Source of the DNA: Phlebiopsis flavidoalba
Taxonomy: Eukaryota; Basidiomycota; Agaricomycetes; Polyporales; Phanerochaetaceae
Direction of reading: 5' to 3'
Assembly: GCA_035772785.1 (NCBI GenBank)
Contig: JAOCPU010000041.1
Span: 1-64,000 of the forward strand
Length of the DNA stretch: 64,000 nt
Positions 35,401-46,017 of this stretch are shown one piece after another (the first letter of the stretch is position 1; each line of letters starts with the position of its first letter). The translations under genes and the position numbers were made by a program. The notes below the pieces were generated by a model. The model saw only the letters and a list, made by a program, of their open reading frames with translations. It searched no databases and was not told the DNA's origin.

Positions 35401-37661
35401 ATGTCGCGGGGGACGTCCGTACAACTTCTGCCAACGACGCGGCCTCTCGTCTACTCAAGAAAAGGAACCTTCAAAAAAATCCTGCCGCTTCTACTAGCGA
35501 CCCTGGAAAAGTCTGCAACAACGGAACTCCGGCGAGATGAAGCAGTAAAGCTCGCGAGCGAATCAAAAAAGGCCTGGGGATGGATATCATAAGCTCTTTC
35601 AAGAGTCGTTCAAGCTGATTCGAGAAGGAACGTCGTGGAGAGATGAAGTGGTCAAAGGTAAGGCGATTCAGAAGGTCACAAGAAGGAACGCGAATGTACG
35701 TGTCAACGTAAATAATACTGTAGCTGATGCTATAACCGCGCTATTCATTTGCATATTCTCTACTCACGAACACTGCCCCGTGGCCACCTCACAGTCACGC
35801 CGCTACCTAATGGCGATGAGAGAGGCTTTCGGTACAACCATCAAGTATGCCAAAGTCACGACCATGCCCTCTGCTGCGTACTAGCCATACTGCGCACTCT
35901 TCGAGTTGCGTCGCCTCAGTTCGAGTCTCGGAAGGGGTAAGCATTCCACATAATAATACACCTGAAGACTTGGCCACATGGTGCACAGGTCTTCCGCAGA
36001 CGACGCGAAGAAGAACAAGAAGAAGAAACGAAAGAGAGAAGATACCAGCGATGGTGAACCTGGTTCGTGCCTAACGCGCATGTGCCGACTTCTATGCCAT
36101 ACAAACACCTAACAGTATCCCACAGAGCCGGCCAAGCAGCGGAAGACCACGCCAGTGCCGCAGCACACACATCCACATCCGCCACCTCCTCCGAAGCCTA
36201 TCAAGTATCCCAGCGCGACTTCTCATTCACACGGAAAAGGTGAGGGTCATGTCCGATGGCCCAAAACATGCGCTCACATGGACTTCGTAATAGTCTGCTT
36301 TGGGAGCGGATTTCTCTCTTTCTTCACAAATACCTCTCCTCCCGGTTCGGCCACCAATACCCGCTTCCCCCTGTGCCAGGTCCGAGCAAAAACCGATCGA
36401 AGTCTCGGAAGACTTCAGTAAATCGAAACTGGTCAGCTCCATCCAAGTGGCCACATTCTATGCAAGTATAGAGCCGTACTTGCGCCAAATAAAGGAGGAA
36501 GACATAGGGTTCCTCGGAATACACCCATGATGAGGCTCCCTCGAACCCCTTCATAATGCCGAAAACTGGGTCGACATTATACGGAAGCATGGGAGGAGGA
36601 AGACATCACCCAGTACGGTTTCCCACTCCCAGGGACTGCTGCAGTTCGGACTGGCGTAACGACTCCCCGGTTCAGCGCCTCTACCCAGATGGGAGCCATC
36701 GCAACTACAGGAGTCCGACCTGGTGGCCGAGGAAAGAGGGCATGGTCCTTTGACCGAACGGCTTGTGAGTGCGATGATACCGCTACAGAACGCCACCGAG
36801 TGGAAAGGTGTCAAGGCCGCCGAGGAGGCGATGGAGGGCCGCCCAGGGACAAATGGGGCGGCTGCACAAGCGGCTCGAGATAAGCTGAAACGTTCACGAT
36901 CTTGAGGAACGCGTCAAGAACGTTATGCGGTTTCACAAACTCCTCGAGGATGTTGTAAGTGGCCTGAGTGCTCCGGTATGACCTGATAAATTGCCTTCTG
37001 ACCAGCACCCGACAGCCAAATTTCACTGAAGCAGTGGATGATCCCATAGCCACCGCTCTCCGCCACGCCCAGCGCGAACTCCGGACTGTCGTTGCCACGA
37101 ACAAGGCCCTCGTCGGGCTCGCCTCGCAGAGATAGCGAGGGGGACCGACTACGCCTACCAGGAATACTTGGACTACGAGATGCTCTCGACAAGAACATCG
37201 CCAACCTTTACGGCAAGCTGCAGAAGAAGGACGGACCGAAATCGCATAAGAAGAAGAAGAAACCTTCAGAAATCAACGGGACGGCCGGTCCTCCTCAACG
37301 GCAACGCTCCCCCTGCGCCTTCTCCAGCTGCACTCGGTCTTATCCAGGATGATGAATGCCATCTTACCATACCTGACCAGCTAAAGGAGCTCGTCGAGAC
37401 TCGGCGACAATGGGTCGAGACGGTCGGCTCTGTCTTCGAACAGAAGGAGAGGGAGTCTCCTGGCCGAATATATGGTCTTCCCAAGGCAAGCGTTTACCAA
37501 GGGGTCGATGATGAAGTCAGCATGGAGCTCGAAAGGGTCGCCAGTCTACCTCGCAATGGTCTACCTCCCCGTGAACGGAGTACCTCATCCACTAAACTAA
37601 TGGCGCCGGCAAGGGCAAAGGTCGTGCAAAAGTCGAGGAATTGGCCATGGACCTCGGATAG
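35401..37661 (+). CDS. NGG1: Ada3/Ngg1, histone acetyltransferase (SAGA/ADA) subunit
   Basis: Ada3 links Gcn5 and Ada2 in SAGA-type complexes that acetylate nucleosomal histone H3. The C-terminal conserved domain is well read: YQEYLDYEMLSTR, KLQKKDGPKSHKKKKK, LTIPDQLKELVETRRQWVE, VGSVFEQKERESPGRIYGLP and SVYQGVDDEV, then an acidic/basic tail NGAGKGKGRAKVEELAMDLG and a stop at 37659. The N-terminal region is Lys/Glu-rich (ELRRDEAVKLASESKKAW, FKLIREGTSW), followed by a nuclear-localisation-like KKNKKKKRKRE segment and a Pro/His stretch. LTERLVSAMIPLQN and EWKGVKAAEEAMEGR form the middle helices. The start at 35401 is the first ATG in the compatible region. Frame changes are frequent. Confidence 0.82.
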
Positions 37662-38054
37662 CCTCATCCCTCACGCACGTATGTCGTTTGTTATATCATA
37701 TATCACTATCCTACAACTACTATCAATTACACCGTAGTTATCGTATCGTCGCTTTCGATCAGTTATCATCTCTCGATTGTACCGGATCTTCATTGTCCGT
37801 ACTCTCTTATTCGCAGCCTTTCTCCCGATAGGGACCTGTATTAGGTATCGCACTCACGACTCATTACCGCCCCGTCGACACGGATGTAATATCCCCATCA
37901 CGCTGTTGTACCATGCCTGCGACGAACTGCAACGAACGAATACCGCACGGGCACGTAAAGGGTCCACTAGCGAGCCAAGGCAAACCTCTATACATATCAG
38001 GATAAAGGCTGGAGAGCACAGACTTGGTACGACTTACCACTACGAATCTTGCCC

Positions 38055-40250
38055 CTAAGTATTTGTTTGTTCTGGTGGAGGAGCAGGCTCATTAGAGTTG
38101 GCTTCCGCCTGGGCTATAACATCTCCGTATCCGTCTCGGTGGCATCCTCATCTTCTTTCTCTTTCCCCTTCGCCTGTGTCTTCGCTCTGCCTCTCCTCTT
38201 GCCCTTCCCCTACCGCGACCCCTCCCCCCTCTTGGCAGGTGCCGGATCGGCCTCGTCTATCTCCTCGCTCTGCTTCTGCATTGGTACTCGCTTTTCCCTT
38301 CCCTTTCGCTTTCCCTTAGCGCGGCTTCGGGCTTTGCGTGCCCCAGTCGCTGCTCGACGACCCCGTAGGTGCCGCCTCGGGTTCGGGATCCACGTCAACG
38401 TCGGCGTCCTGGTCGACGTCGTTCCTCCGCGTCGAAGAATTCGTTTCGTGCCATATGTGTGCCTGTCTGTCTTCTCTGTGCTCGCCTGCAGTTCGCACGA
38501 GTGTGCTGCGCTCCTCGGCCTTCTCCTCCCGCGTACGATCTTCGTCTTCGAGCCAGCCCGCGAGATCAGGGGGGATGTCCTGGAGCGCGACGCTTGGTGC
38601 GCCTTGGAGTGGTAGCGCAACTTGTTGCGCACCGCGATCGTGATGCGCTGGAGAGATGCAGGCGTGTTCTGGTTCTCGACGCGACCCGTGAGCGGCGGGT
38701 GCAGCCTTCCAGTGGCTCTCGCGGAAGAAGCGAGTCGTAGATCGTCGAGGGAAGGTAGTCACGATATTGACGAGCCGACGAGCACCGCAGTCTCGTACGT
38801 CCAGCACCGGCACCACCTCACATTCTGATCGTGTACCCGCCGCCGCCAAACACGAGCAACGGTACGCCGTACTTGCGGACAAAGTTGACGCATTCTCCGT
38901 GTGCGGCAATGAAGAGATTGCAACAGCACCGAGTCGTGTCGCAGCTAGCGCGAGTCTGCTCCACACTGCAGGCGACAATCGCAGATGGGCGGAACGCTGT
39001 CACGGTGTCGTCGACAACAGTTTTGAACGTCGTGAGGCTACATGTCGTCGTCTATCCCGTCTTGAAGAGGGACATTTAAGCAGAAATGTTTGCACAAGAC
39101 CGGCTCCGTTGTCGTCCAGTTTTCCTGTACCCGGAAGAAGTCTCCTGTGTATTTGTGGAAGGACAAGGTCATCACTCGGTTTACGCTCGTTTCATGTGTG
39201 TGAGTAGAACGCGAATTCGACTGCTCCACCGTCTCCCATGATGGATGTCGATGTGTATCGCCCCCTTCCCGATGTATAGAACGCGCGGATATGATATCTA
39301 GAGGAACGGGTGGGGATGAGCTTGTGAAGTCAAACCATCAACAAGTAGGGACAAACCGTAAGAGCTACGCTTACGAGAATGGCTAGAACTATGCTCATTG
39401 ATATAGCACGAATCCGCTTGCCTCAGCCTTCTTCGCATGATGTAGGCCTCCAGACCAATTTATAGCGACGTCAGTGTGCCGGCGCAGAGCTTTCTTGCGG
39501 CTGCTAATGACGCTCGGTACATCTTGCAGAACGTTTTTACATCTTGCAGAAATCGTACATGTCAGAGAAAATGGGACAATCCTCGACACAGTTTGAATTG
39601 GTCAATCATTTGTTTCATCTCTCCCTGGTTTTGCGGGGTAACACTAAGCATGTCAGATTATATATGAATCATAGAATGTAAAGTAGATACCGTGAGAGGA
39701 ATTCAATATAGTCGCGGTCATGGTAAGCTTCAAGTTCAGCTTGAGTAGCATGGCGTGGATCGTAGATGTGGTGTATTGTTTGTCGAGTCCGTACCCAAAC
39801 ACAAGAGCGTTTGTCAGGGTTAGCCTGTGCGGTTTCATAGGGTGGCGTTCCTGCAAAGACACTAAGGACAACACGGGTGTCTACCAACACGACACCCTTA
39901 CCCCATAATGTTGCGCTCCTACTCCTTTGGGAGAGTAATATGAGACAACTGGTCGAGAATGAGGCTGATAGTTTGAGAGGAATGTAAGAAAAACATAACG
40001 AAATGGACTTACATTAATACGCTCCGTAATTGGAGTTGCGTAGCCATGCTGGCCCCCTGTCATCGAAATAACGATGTCCTTTGTTCGCCGCGCTTGAGAA
40101 TGTCTCGTCGCGGAGAAAGTTCTCGTCATAAAACGCACGGTTTGAGGCTACTTCTGTAGAGGAATAATGTTAGTGTAGCTGTCGGTGTTGGTAGTCTGCT
40201 TTCAGAGGCGCGAGGCAAGTAAGAGTGTGTTCCCGATTTGGAGGGGTCAT
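38055..40250 (-). CDS. HOS2: Class I histone deacetylase, Hos2 type
   Basis: Zn-dependent lysine deacetylase, catalytic subunit of a Set3C-like complex. N-terminal exons read [20 protein letters not shown] and [19 protein letters not shown]. Then come [15 protein letters not shown], an intron, [20 protein letters not shown] and [19 protein letters not shown]. The active-site segment [18 protein letters not shown] is intact. [56 protein letters not shown] and FGGGGYTIR follow, then [20 protein letters not shown], specific to this clade. The tail is acidic then Lys/Arg/Gly-rich and ends [13 protein letters not shown] with a stop at 38055. An intron ends just before NRAFYDEN (about 40156), so a small first exon lies upstream and 40250 is approximate. 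Confidence 0.9.
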
Positions 40251-40422
40251 TTCCCATATATGGAAGAGACCTCCGTTATCCTCTGAAAAAACAGGGCTTT
40301 TCGCCCTAGCTTCGCCAATAAAACTTGGACATTAATCGTGGTCACAGTTTCTCTGTCTATACTTTGGCAAACGACTCAGCCAGCGCAAGCAATTGCAGCT
40401 CAGGTCTCACGTGGCCGCTTGG

Positions 40423-42680
40423 ATGAATCGACCATCGAGATTGGCTGGGTGGCGCCCACGTGGAATAAATGCTGCTCGTATTTCTGGCCTCGGCATCCCA
40501 AACCGCTCACACTCACGTTCTTACTCCTCGTCCTCCCGGCCTCCTCCACGAAACCAGTATTGGCTGCCTCCAAATAATCAAGTCACACATACTGGCGGCT
40601 TGAAGCAAATGCCTCACCCCCACGACCCGGATGCTGGTCATTCCGGCCTTTCATCCGCGACCAGCTCGACACAATCGAAATGGCACCTCTCGAGGACCAG
40701 TCGCTCGAACACCGTCATCTTAAAACACGAAGAAGACTTTCGGAATGACTATAAACTACCCCGAGCAAGAGTCAGACGATGAAGAAGACGATGTCGACAG
40801 GGCACTACTGTTCCCTGAGGATCGCACACGGGGACGGGAGCGGTCACCAAGTTCTTCGGACACGAGTACATGGTCAAAGGCGTTGCGAATAACAGTCGAA
40901 GTGGGCAATCTGATTAATTCTTATAGTACGTGCGGACGTATTCTGAAATCGCAACAATAGACTGTCCAACGTTGCCTCCTTACGACCGCTTAGGATGCTG
41001 CTGTTTACTGGCGAGCTTCCCTGAACAGCTGTGTGTCGCCGTGTCGGTACGTGTACCTCACGGAAATTTATAAATTGCCATTTTTTAGAGGATCTGATGC
41101 TGTCTGTAGCATTGGAGTGAGTCTATGTCGCAGGGTGACGAGCTTCATCACTGATCATACCAGTCCGTCCTCAATCTGTAAGGGGAACTTGGAGATGAAC
41201 TCTCTCTGCCGTCTTAGGCACTGCTTGCAAATATGGGCGAGCTCTGACAAACCTCACTTCGCAGAACGAATCATACTGGGAAACCTGTCGCTGCTACAAG
41301 TGCAGGCTACTGTAGTGTCATTCGTCGCTGCCGTCGTCGCCTTCGCCTTGGGAAAGGCCATGCCCGCAGCCCTCGGAGATGCACTGGCGCCCCGCCTTGG
41401 CAACTCTACCTCCGAGGGTGCCACCCCTTTCGCCTGCTTCGCTATTCCTGCGGTCTGCGATTGCCGTCCAAAGCCGAAAGCCAAGACCTGTGCCGGCTCT
41501 TAAGAACGACCCAGGTGGAGTTACGGAGTATGGTCTTCTCGTGCAAGAAGCTACACGCCGTTCTCATGTGTCTTCTAGATTCATTCGTCTTACCGCATCG
41601 TCGTCGATGTTGGCGGCATGTCTGTCCAGCGTACTTTTGGGGTCATTTATGTGCACTTTAGTTGTGCTGTGCAGAAGAAAGCTCGGGTTTGGATCCTGGT
41701 GCGTGTTATTTGAACGAACCTTCATCATGAAGACTCACGAGAACTCTGCCCTACTAGACAATATCGCACCCCCAATAGCCCGCATGTCTTGGCGATCTTG
41801 TCACCCTGTCACTTCTTGGGATAGTTTCGGCCATCAACATGCACTTTGGCCAGCACACACCCTTTTTTTCCCATTGATAAATCATCATTGTCCTCACAAT
41901 GTGCGGCCGTTGGATGGACTATCGCTCACGCCAGAGGAACCGTCACGTTAGCCATCTGCCTGCTCGAAGGATGGACGCCACTCTTTGCGGCTATGATCAT
42001 TAGTTCTGGCACTGGTATAGTACTTGATCTGTTTAGCTTGTCAGTTTTCGATACGAACGGCTTCGCTCTATTGGCCACAGTTTTATCAGCGGTATGTCGG
42101 ATTCCTATTGTCAGGAGCTAGTACTGATAGTCTTGTTAGGCCTTCCTGGAAATGTGGGTATCAATCCTCGTCTCACACGACTCTTCTTCTACGGCGCTTC
42201 ATGCCATGGACTATTCTGCGCACGCCCTCCGGTGCCTCCACCGAGTCCTTTGTCCCTCCACCGGACCTACACCCACCTAGCACTCGGCTCGTCATAATCA
42301 CACTCCTTTGCGTCACCCTCCCTATCGAAGTCGCATTTCTGGCCACATTACGGGCTCTGGGTTGGCTGCGGGTCCCTGCGATATTCCTGATATTCTCATT
42401 GCTATTCTTCTGCATTGCTGTGAGTCACTTTCGCTTCTTGTATACGAAAGACACGCTAAAAGGTCCCCCGGTTCGTTGATAGGTGGTCGCGTCGTTATTC
42501 CTTGCGCAGGCGCTGACGAACCTCTTGTGGAAACGCAAAACTGGATCCGGATATGTACGCTACCGTGCCCAATCCACTCTGCGCTTGTCGACTTCATCGG
42601 CCGGCCAGCTTACTCCATGGTTGGTGTGTTTCGAGATTGTCTCCCACCTAGGTGTATCCCTAAAAGCTAGCCCACCGTAA
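40423..42680 (+). CDS. SLC41/MgtE-type divalent cation (Mg2+) transporter
   Basis: Plasma-membrane or vacuolar transporter with two MgtE-like membrane domains, as in animal SLC41. The cytosolic N-terminus is Ser/Arg-rich and then acidic (QESDDEEDDVDRALLFPED). Domain 1 contains the diagnostic KGNLEMN, then ERIILGNLSLLQVQATVVS and FVAAVVAFALGKAMP. A linker (AIAVQSRKPRPVPALKND) precedes ACLSSVLLGSFMCTLVVL, DNIAPPIA and the switch to domain 2: AMIISSGTGIVLDLF, LLGLPGNVG, TLLCVTLPIEVAFLATLRAL, VPAIFLIFSLLFFCIAV and LPIHSALVD. It ends LVCFEIVSHLGVSLKASPP with a stop at 42678. The ATG at 40423 is the likely start. It shares a ~170-bp divergent promoter with the deacetylase gene. Confidence 0.85.
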
Positions 42681-42689
42681 TACCCGTTT

Positions 42690-44830
42690 CACTATCGCTG
42701 GATCCTGGAGGAACTTTTTTCACACATATGTTTATGACCCTCTAATTTATTTCGTCAACTTATTGCACTCGCTATCGAACCTATCGCGGTATGTCATATA
42801 CCCTCATAGTATATAATCTCGCATATTCAAAATACCACACCCCATTGGCCTTGCTTCAAATTAGGCGTGTGAGTCCACCCGGTAGGGATCGTCACGTGGA
42901 TTCCTTCTCGGCTTTCTCTTCCCTGGCTCTTTCCCTATTTATGCTCAGCGCGCCGTTAACAAAAAGCTTTAATTTTTTCGCTGGGTTGCCTATGGCAGCC
43001 TCCTTCTCGTTTTCTTAAGGATACTATGCTCCCGACGCTTGGCGCCGAGCTTTCTTGCGGAGTCTTCTAGAGACAACTTCTTTTACTGAGATTGTCGAAG
43101 AATAGCCCCCAATTCTACAATACGAGATTGAGCTTATTTGAGTCTGCTTCCACCCACTCTTCCTCTCCTCTCCTCCTCCCCTTTTTCCCCCCCCCCCTCT
43201 CCTTTTCTCCCCCTCTCTTTTTTTTCTCTCCTCTTGCACAACTCCCTGCCTCACGTCAAAATCGGAGACGTACTCTGAGACTGTGGTACTGGAGTGGAAG
43301 AAATCGAACGGTGTCGCTTTGGACCGGAAGCGTAGAGAGGATCGAGAGGGAAGGAGGGTCCTATCCATGCGTTACGCACTTTAGTGATCCCTAGGGAATC
43401 AGATGAGCCATTAGGTTCCATGCAAATCTATCCGTGAACGTACTTTCGCTGCGAAGGTTGTTAGCTATCAAAGTCTCTCCATGTCATATGAAGTCACCTA
43501 CCTCTTCCTTCGTACAGAGGATGCCACAAGGATATCCTGATAAGATCTCAATTAAGCGTTACAGAGTCGCACTCGAATACATACCTCAAATCCCCGCGGT
43601 TCAGGCAAAGACGTACGAGTAGACGGACACGAAAGGACTCGGAAGGACACCAAAGTCTCGTAGATCCTATGCGTGACTAGGAGTCGTTCATAACGCCGCA
43701 CATAAACATAGGACTCACCGACATGGATGAGGTCCGATCGGGGGTTCCGTGTTCACACGAAACAGAGGAACAGCAATGAACCTAGCACCATCCCGCCTCA
43801 ACTCGCGCAGCACGGCCATCTCTGAGCTCTTCAAAGGGCAGCCTGATGCTCAGTTGCGTTACGTTGGTGGGATAGTATATCTGTGTCGTAAACATTATAT
43901 TCGATACTGAGCTTCAAACGATGTTGTTGCGACTATCCTCACGAAAGTGCCATTCTCTGTATGATTCGTGATTAGTAATCAACTTGACTGGCAACGGACC
44001 TATTAAGACAAGAACTTGCTTAATTTCAGACTCCACGACCTCCTTGACATCTGTTTGGGGCGACATATTGACAGGAGGTTTATAACCCAAGATTCGGAAG
44101 GGGCCTACGCAAAGTGCGAGCGATGCAGGTTGCCAACCTGAGGATGCACATGCTCATTTCTCACAACCATCAGGATTCAGAATGGCGGCAAATCCAAAAA
44201 TAGAAGCTTGGGCGCATCATTTTGCGCCATCAATGCCGACCAAACCTGAAACCCCCGCGCGCGGTCAAACAACCACCTCGCCGACTCGTGGGTGACGGCG
44301 ATGTCGGCGAGAGTGGGAGGATCGAGAAACGACTTTTGGCCTCTCTTAATCTCGGTCCACTGACCTGTAGTAGCAACTCATCGCTCTATACTTAATTTCT
44401 GCTCTTCTCGCGCATGTCAGGCTCGGGGAGTCACTGTCGTGGGATGACTGGCCTAATAATTCTAACAACCCACAATACAACGGTAAACTGGGTCCATCCT
44501 TTTACAGCATTTCCATAGCGCCATAAAACGATACCCTCTCATGCACGGCTAAAGGCTGGCGACACCGTAGGTTTTCAAGTTCAATGGTCGCGTCCTATAA
44601 TGGTACACGAATTCATCATTGTTCCCAGCCGCCTCTTTCATAATTTGCCGCAGGCACCGTGTGTGGGAAGTCCGTAGGCTGCCATTGACGCCAGGTGAAC
44701 GGGACTGAGCCTCCCGTCTAACATATGTTCTGGATGGTGCAAACGTCACCTTCATCGCTCCAGCAATATCACAAATACCGTCTACAGCCAGACGTTCTTT
44801 TCACAGCAATCCCTTTCCGCATTCCGAACA
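42690..44830. other. Intergenic or unresolved region with pyrimidine tract
   Basis: No protein family is recognised. A C/T-rich tract lies at about 43147-43240 on the plus strand. Short frames (for example 43434-43622 plus, 44549-44755 minus) could be exons of unrecognised genes but are not supported by motifs. Confidence 0.35.
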
Positions 44831-44837
44831 CACACTA

Positions 44838-45556
44838 GTGATCAATGTCACTAGTGGCATAGCAAAACACGGCCCCATGTTTCTCTTCGACTATATCGGA
44901 TTTATTCCCTTGTCGAATACCACGAGCTCGACGTCATCCACGGCTTCGAATAGCCTCTCCAGCTTCTTCGGACTCAAGTACTCAAACCTCGTCGTATCGA
45001 GCGGCAGCTTCAAATCGACGAAGCCAGTGGGGCTATAGTTGGAGGTACGATTGGCTGGTGTTGCTCTGCTATTGGCCGTCATATTCGAATATTCTTCCTA
45101 CCGTAGAGGGCGTCGCGGCGGACGGCCATATTTTTACGGAACTACTGGGGCAAGTGACATGCTCGATCCAGGTAAATTCTTGCGCTTCCATTGAATCGAT
45201 TAGTGAAACTAAAATGTGACAGAAATCAAGGCTGACGCCACACCACCCTCCTCAGTTGGAATCGCATTTGTCCCAACCCAGTATCACATCACCGTCACCG
45301 CAACCACTTGCGGCATCAAGCCCGAACATGCCCTCTGTATCTACGCACCCAGCCACTGGGGCAGGCGGAGCAGTGCTGGGCAGGACTCTCCCCTCTCCTT
45401 CGCGGGGCAAGGCAAATCGGACGTCGAATGACGCACACATACCGCGTCGCCTTCCACGCAGATTCCGGTATTCGCTTTACCACGCAGACTCAGGCTCCGC
45501 AAGAAGTGGAAACCAGACACCCACACGGAGTATACCGGACGACGTAACCGCCTGAA
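44838..45556 (+). CDS. Possible single-pass membrane protein with Ser/Pro-rich tail
   Basis: The plus strand carries a hydrophobic segment RLAGVALLLAVIFEYSSY followed by basic residues (RRGRRGGR). A good intron follows, GTAAATTCTTG (about 45171) to GTGACAG (45222). After it comes a Ser/Pro/Thr-rich tail (SQPSITSPSPQPLAASSP) with SVSTHPATGAGGAVLG. This layout fits the many unnamed Agaricomycete proteins with one membrane helix. The minus strand over 44891-45082 also looks protein-like (DTTRFEYLSPKKLERLFEA), so the strand is not certain. Confidence 0.3.
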
Positions 45557-46017
45557 TACACTGTGAGCATTAGGGCCGGATAATGGAGGACGACTGAATG
45601 GATCGTGAGCTTCTTGCAGATCCACTTCTATGAGTTAGTTTATTACCCAAAGCCAGATGTGTGTAACCCTGCACCTCAGGGTTGTTTCAGGGCTACCGTG
45701 GTTGCGTAGGTTATCTCAGAAGTGTTGCGGTCTTCCTCTCTCCTAAATAGCAGCCATCTTGAGCTAGTAGCGGGCGGGTACTCTATGCGTGGTCTCCAGT
45801 AATTCTCCTATGGGTTTTCGTAGAAGCCCGTCCTATGATCAATACACTTCATTTCCCTGCAGATTCAGTATTCCATATCATAGTTTTATTGGATGAGCAC
45901 CGTCACTCCTTCCGATTCATGCACACCTTAAGCACGATAACACACGACTCTATCGAATCCGAGTTCGAACACTTAATTCCAGATAATATTCATATTAATA
46001 ATTAAACTACAAATTGG

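Noticed and set aside
35648..36110. Minus-strand Phe/Ser-rich frames opposite Ada3
   Set aside because: They are complements of the Lys/Arg-rich segment of Ada3 on the plus strand.
43147..43240. Pyrimidine tract as a CRISPR or satellite array
   Set aside because: There is no repeat-spacer structure; it is simple C/T-rich low-complexity DNA.
44549..45082. Minus-strand gene with DTTRFEYLSPKKLERLFEA
   Set aside because: The peptide looks plausible, but the plus strand offers a membrane helix and a good intron in the same place; left unassigned in favour of the plus model at low confidence.
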